Made by a program: the position numbers and the translations under genes | From: Lachnospiraceae bacterium UBA4348 | GTDB taxonomy: Bacteria > Bacillota > Clostridia > Lachnospirales > Lachnospiraceae | Direction of reading: 5' to 3' | NCBI GenBank assembly: GCA_002394165.1 | Contig: DGTA01000100.1 | Location: forward strand, 1 to 6,410 | Length of the DNA stretch: 6,410 nucleotides | Notes under the pieces: model-generated | What the model was told of the DNA's origin: nothing | Database searches by the model: none | The model's input: the letters and a program-made list of their open reading frames with translations, nothing else | In this document: piece by piece, positions 5,729 through 6,410 of the stretch | Position numbering within the stretch: position 1 is the first letter of the stretch | Layout of the letters: every line of letters starts with the position of its first letter

Positions 5729-6028
5729 TCAGCTCTTCCCAATAACAATGCCTACATGAACACCGTTTGGAATGTCATAGTCATCATCTTCTTCGGCCTC
5801 TTCATCAAGCTCCAGTTCTTCTTCCTCGAGATCATCAACTGCCTCGCCGATTGAATCGATCGCATCATCAATATAATCAATCGCTTCCTCTAAAGCGTCT
5901 GTATCCTGATCATTGCAGTCCATTTCATCGATGATCTCATCAAGCGCCGTCTTAATGTTCTCAAGGGTATCAGACAGCTGAAGCAGTTTTTCTTCCATAG
6001 TAGCATTTTCGGGGATATTGATCTTCAT
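5729..6028 (-). CDS. Very acidic, coiled-coil-like small protein, function unknown
   Basis: A 99-residue protein. Residues 1-60 have regular hydrophobic spacing (MEEKLLQLSDTLENIKTALDEIIDEMD and ALEEAIDYIDDAIDSIGEAVDDL) and should form amphipathic helices. These are followed by an Asp/Glu-rich run (LEEEELELDEEAEEDDD) and a short, more hydrophobic tail ending in GIVIGKS. Start: GGAGG at 6036-6040 lies seven bases before the ATG at 6026-6028. A GTG two codons upstream is open but only one base from the ribosome site, so I reject it. It leads the hydrolase-kptA operon. The charge suggests binding to a basic partner or metal ions, but no function can be assigned. The middle of this gene is copied at 2722-2797. 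Confidence 0.78.
   Translation of the reverse strand: MKINIPENATMEEKLLQLSDTLENIKTALDEIIDEMDCNDQDTDALEEAIDYIDDAIDSIGEAVDDLEEEELELDEEAEEDDDYDIPNGVHVGIVIGKS
5818..5893. repeat. 76-bp repeat shared with 2722-2797 (copy 2, within the intact acidic gene)
   Basis: The partner of the segment at 2722-2797, with 74 of 76 positions identical in the same orientation. It encodes the central helical part of the acidic protein. Because the gene here is whole and has a proper ribosome site, this is probably closer to the source copy. Confidence 0.9.
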
Positions 6029-6030
6029 GG

Positions 6031-6144
6031 TCACGCCTCCGTTTTCTTCTGTTTTGACTTCATAATCATTTTTCTTTGACTAATTCCTTGACTAAATCTT
6101 CTAGATAAGGAACCATTCTGCGTGAACTGCATTGCCGTAGACAT
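6031..6144 (-). CDS. Possible small basic ORF upstream of the acidic gene, entered through a five-codon ORF ending in TAG
   Basis: A perfect AAGGAGG (6167-6173) precedes an ATG at 6157-6159 that reads only MLHP before TAG (6145-6147). The very next codon is ATG, and this frame runs for 37 residues (MSTAMQFTQNGSLSRRFSQG, then a Lys-rich tail) to a TGA at 6031-6033, two bases before the acidic-protein ATG. Reinitiation at TAG-ATG could produce it. The product is basic and rich in Gln, Ser and Lys and matches nothing I know. A competing GTG frame (6066-6194) overlaps it. Either may be chance; the ribosome site and tight fit to the next gene are the only arguments. Confidence 0.25.
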   Translation of the reverse strand: MSTAMQFTQNGSLSRRFSQGISQRKMIMKSKQKKTEA

Positions 6145-6180
6145 CTATGGATGTAACATTCGCCTGCCTCCTTATGTTCT

Positions 6181-6218
6181 TTACTCGAGTTCACTTGAGT
6201 AATGGCCTTTTACTCAAG
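6181..6218. repeat. Imperfect palindrome and extra half-site (TTACTC[G/A]AG)
   Basis: TTACTCGAG (6181-6189) and CTTGAGTAA (6194-6202) form an inverted repeat around a four-base spacer with one mismatch. A third copy, TTACTCAAG, follows at 6210-6218 in the same orientation as the first. The arrangement fits a regulator operator better than a terminator, as no T-run follows. Confidence 0.5.
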
Positions 6219-6256
6219 CCAAAATCTTTCATAATCAATGCTTTTCAGTAGATTCC

Positions 6257-6286
6257 ATCTTGCGTAAATCTCGCGTTATCTTGTGT
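6257..6286. repeat. Three phased direct repeats (ATCTTGCGT type)
   Basis: ATCTTGCGT (6257-6265), ATCTCGCGT (6268-6276) and ATCTTGTGT (6278-6286) begin 11 and 10 bases apart, about one helix turn, and each differs from the first by one base. Tandem half-sites at this spacing are known for OmpR/PhoB-type response regulators. They lie between the end of the right-hand frame and the start of the acidic-protein operon, where an operator would be expected. No regulator gene is in view. Confidence 0.5.
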
Positions 6287-6290
6287 AGTA

Positions 6291-6404
6291 TCACTCAAAC
6301 TTGACTGTCACATTTGTGTGATCTGTCAGCATCTGGAAGGAGCCCTGATTTAACAGTTCCCGGCATGTGGCCACTCTGTTATTCGTGGATTGGTTACCGA
6401 CAGG
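6291..6404 (-). CDS. C-terminal end of an unrecognised short reading frame (relic or partial gene)
   Basis: The frame ends with TGA at 6291-6293 and reads 37 residues back to a TAG at 6405-6407, near the window edge: PVGNQSTNNRVATCRELLNQ followed by GSFQMLTDHTNVTVKFE. The ending is protein-like, with an amphipathic helix and then a beta-strand pattern. The only start candidate is a GTG at codon 11 with no ribosome site. It may be the tail of a gene broken by the TAG, or a relic. I do not recognise the family. Confidence 0.3.
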   Translation of the reverse strand, partial: PVGNQSTNNRVATCRELLNQGSFQMLTDHTNVTVKFE

Positions 6405-6410
6405 CTAATG

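Larger units (their letters stand above)
6029..6404. other. Stretch without a convincing gene, rich in repeats and candidate control sites
   Basis: About 375 bases upstream of the acidic-protein operon. It holds small reading frames with weak support (listed separately), a palindrome with a third half-site, and three helically phased direct repeats. No tRNA, insertion-sequence end or CRISPR repeat is visible. The T/A-rich composition and lack of a long frame set it apart from the dense coding to its left. A promoter for the acidic-protein operon should lie here, but I see no pair of boxes good enough to call. Confidence 0.6.

Noticed and set aside
6076..6095. Direct repeat TTGACTAA twice, 12 bases apart
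   Set aside because: Short and A/T-rich. It resembles a -35 box on the plus strand, but no matching -10 and no plus-strand gene follow.
6066..6194. GTG-started frame of 42 residues with a Cys-containing middle and LVKELVKEK tail
   Set aside because: No ribosome site at the GTG, no similarity that I recognise, and it overlaps a competing frame with a far better ribosome site.
6308..6321. TCACA-N4-TGTGA inverted repeat resembling a CRP-type half-site pair
   Set aside because: The half-sites are in the reverse arrangement and spacing for CRP/FNR sites, and it lies inside the short right-hand reading frame.

Overview
All genes that can be supported in this window lie on the minus strand, so the window reads biologically from right (6410) to left (1). 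The sequence suggests a Firmicute of the Clostridia, most like the Lachnospiraceae. The reasons are strong GGAGG-type ribosome binding sites, tightly packed co-directional genes, a MepA-type MATE transporter, a KptA, a 'YYNEHAKEF' methyltransferase and a small CxxxCxxCxxC protein of a kind I remember from gut Clostridia. The taxon is an inference from gene content; there is no rRNA or other marker here.

Layout, right to left: (1) 6405-6029 has no convincing gene. It holds the tail of a short unrecognised reading frame (6291-6404), three tandem 9-bp repeats spaced one helical turn apart (6257-6286), an imperfect palindrome plus a third copy of its half-site (6181-6218), and a small reading frame with a perfect Shine-Dalgarno that is cut by TAG at codon 5. 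(2) 6028-4591 looks like an operon: a very acidic coiled-coil-like small protein, an SGNH/GDSL hydrolase, and a kptA RNA 2'-phosphotransferase interrupted by one in-frame amber codon. (3) 4571-4323 holds a 14-codon mini-ORF, a 15-codon relic of a small Cys-rich gene, a promoter, and a terminator-like hairpin that any transcript must cross to reach the next gene. (4) 4322-2895 is a MATE-family multidrug exporter, followed by a terminator. (5) 2800-2618 is a short chimeric ORF carrying a fragment of the acidic-protein gene. (6) 2534-849 is a class I methyltransferase fused to about 365 residues I do not recognise. (7) 808-1 holds a mini-ORF, a 72-residue Cys-rich protein, and the N-terminal part of an aldo/keto reductase with an unusual hydrophobic leader, translationally coupled to the Cys-rich gene.

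The window has the character of an accessory region under decay and rearrangement. Two small gene families each occur once intact and once as a fragment: Cys-rich at 522-740 and 4468-4512, acidic at 5729-6028 and 2722-2797. kptA carries a nonsense codon. The best candidates for something new are the conditional-looking terminator in the MATE leader, the in-frame TAG in an otherwise well-preserved kptA (with weaker TAG interruptions elsewhere), the methyltransferase fusion, and the tandem-repeat control region at the right end.
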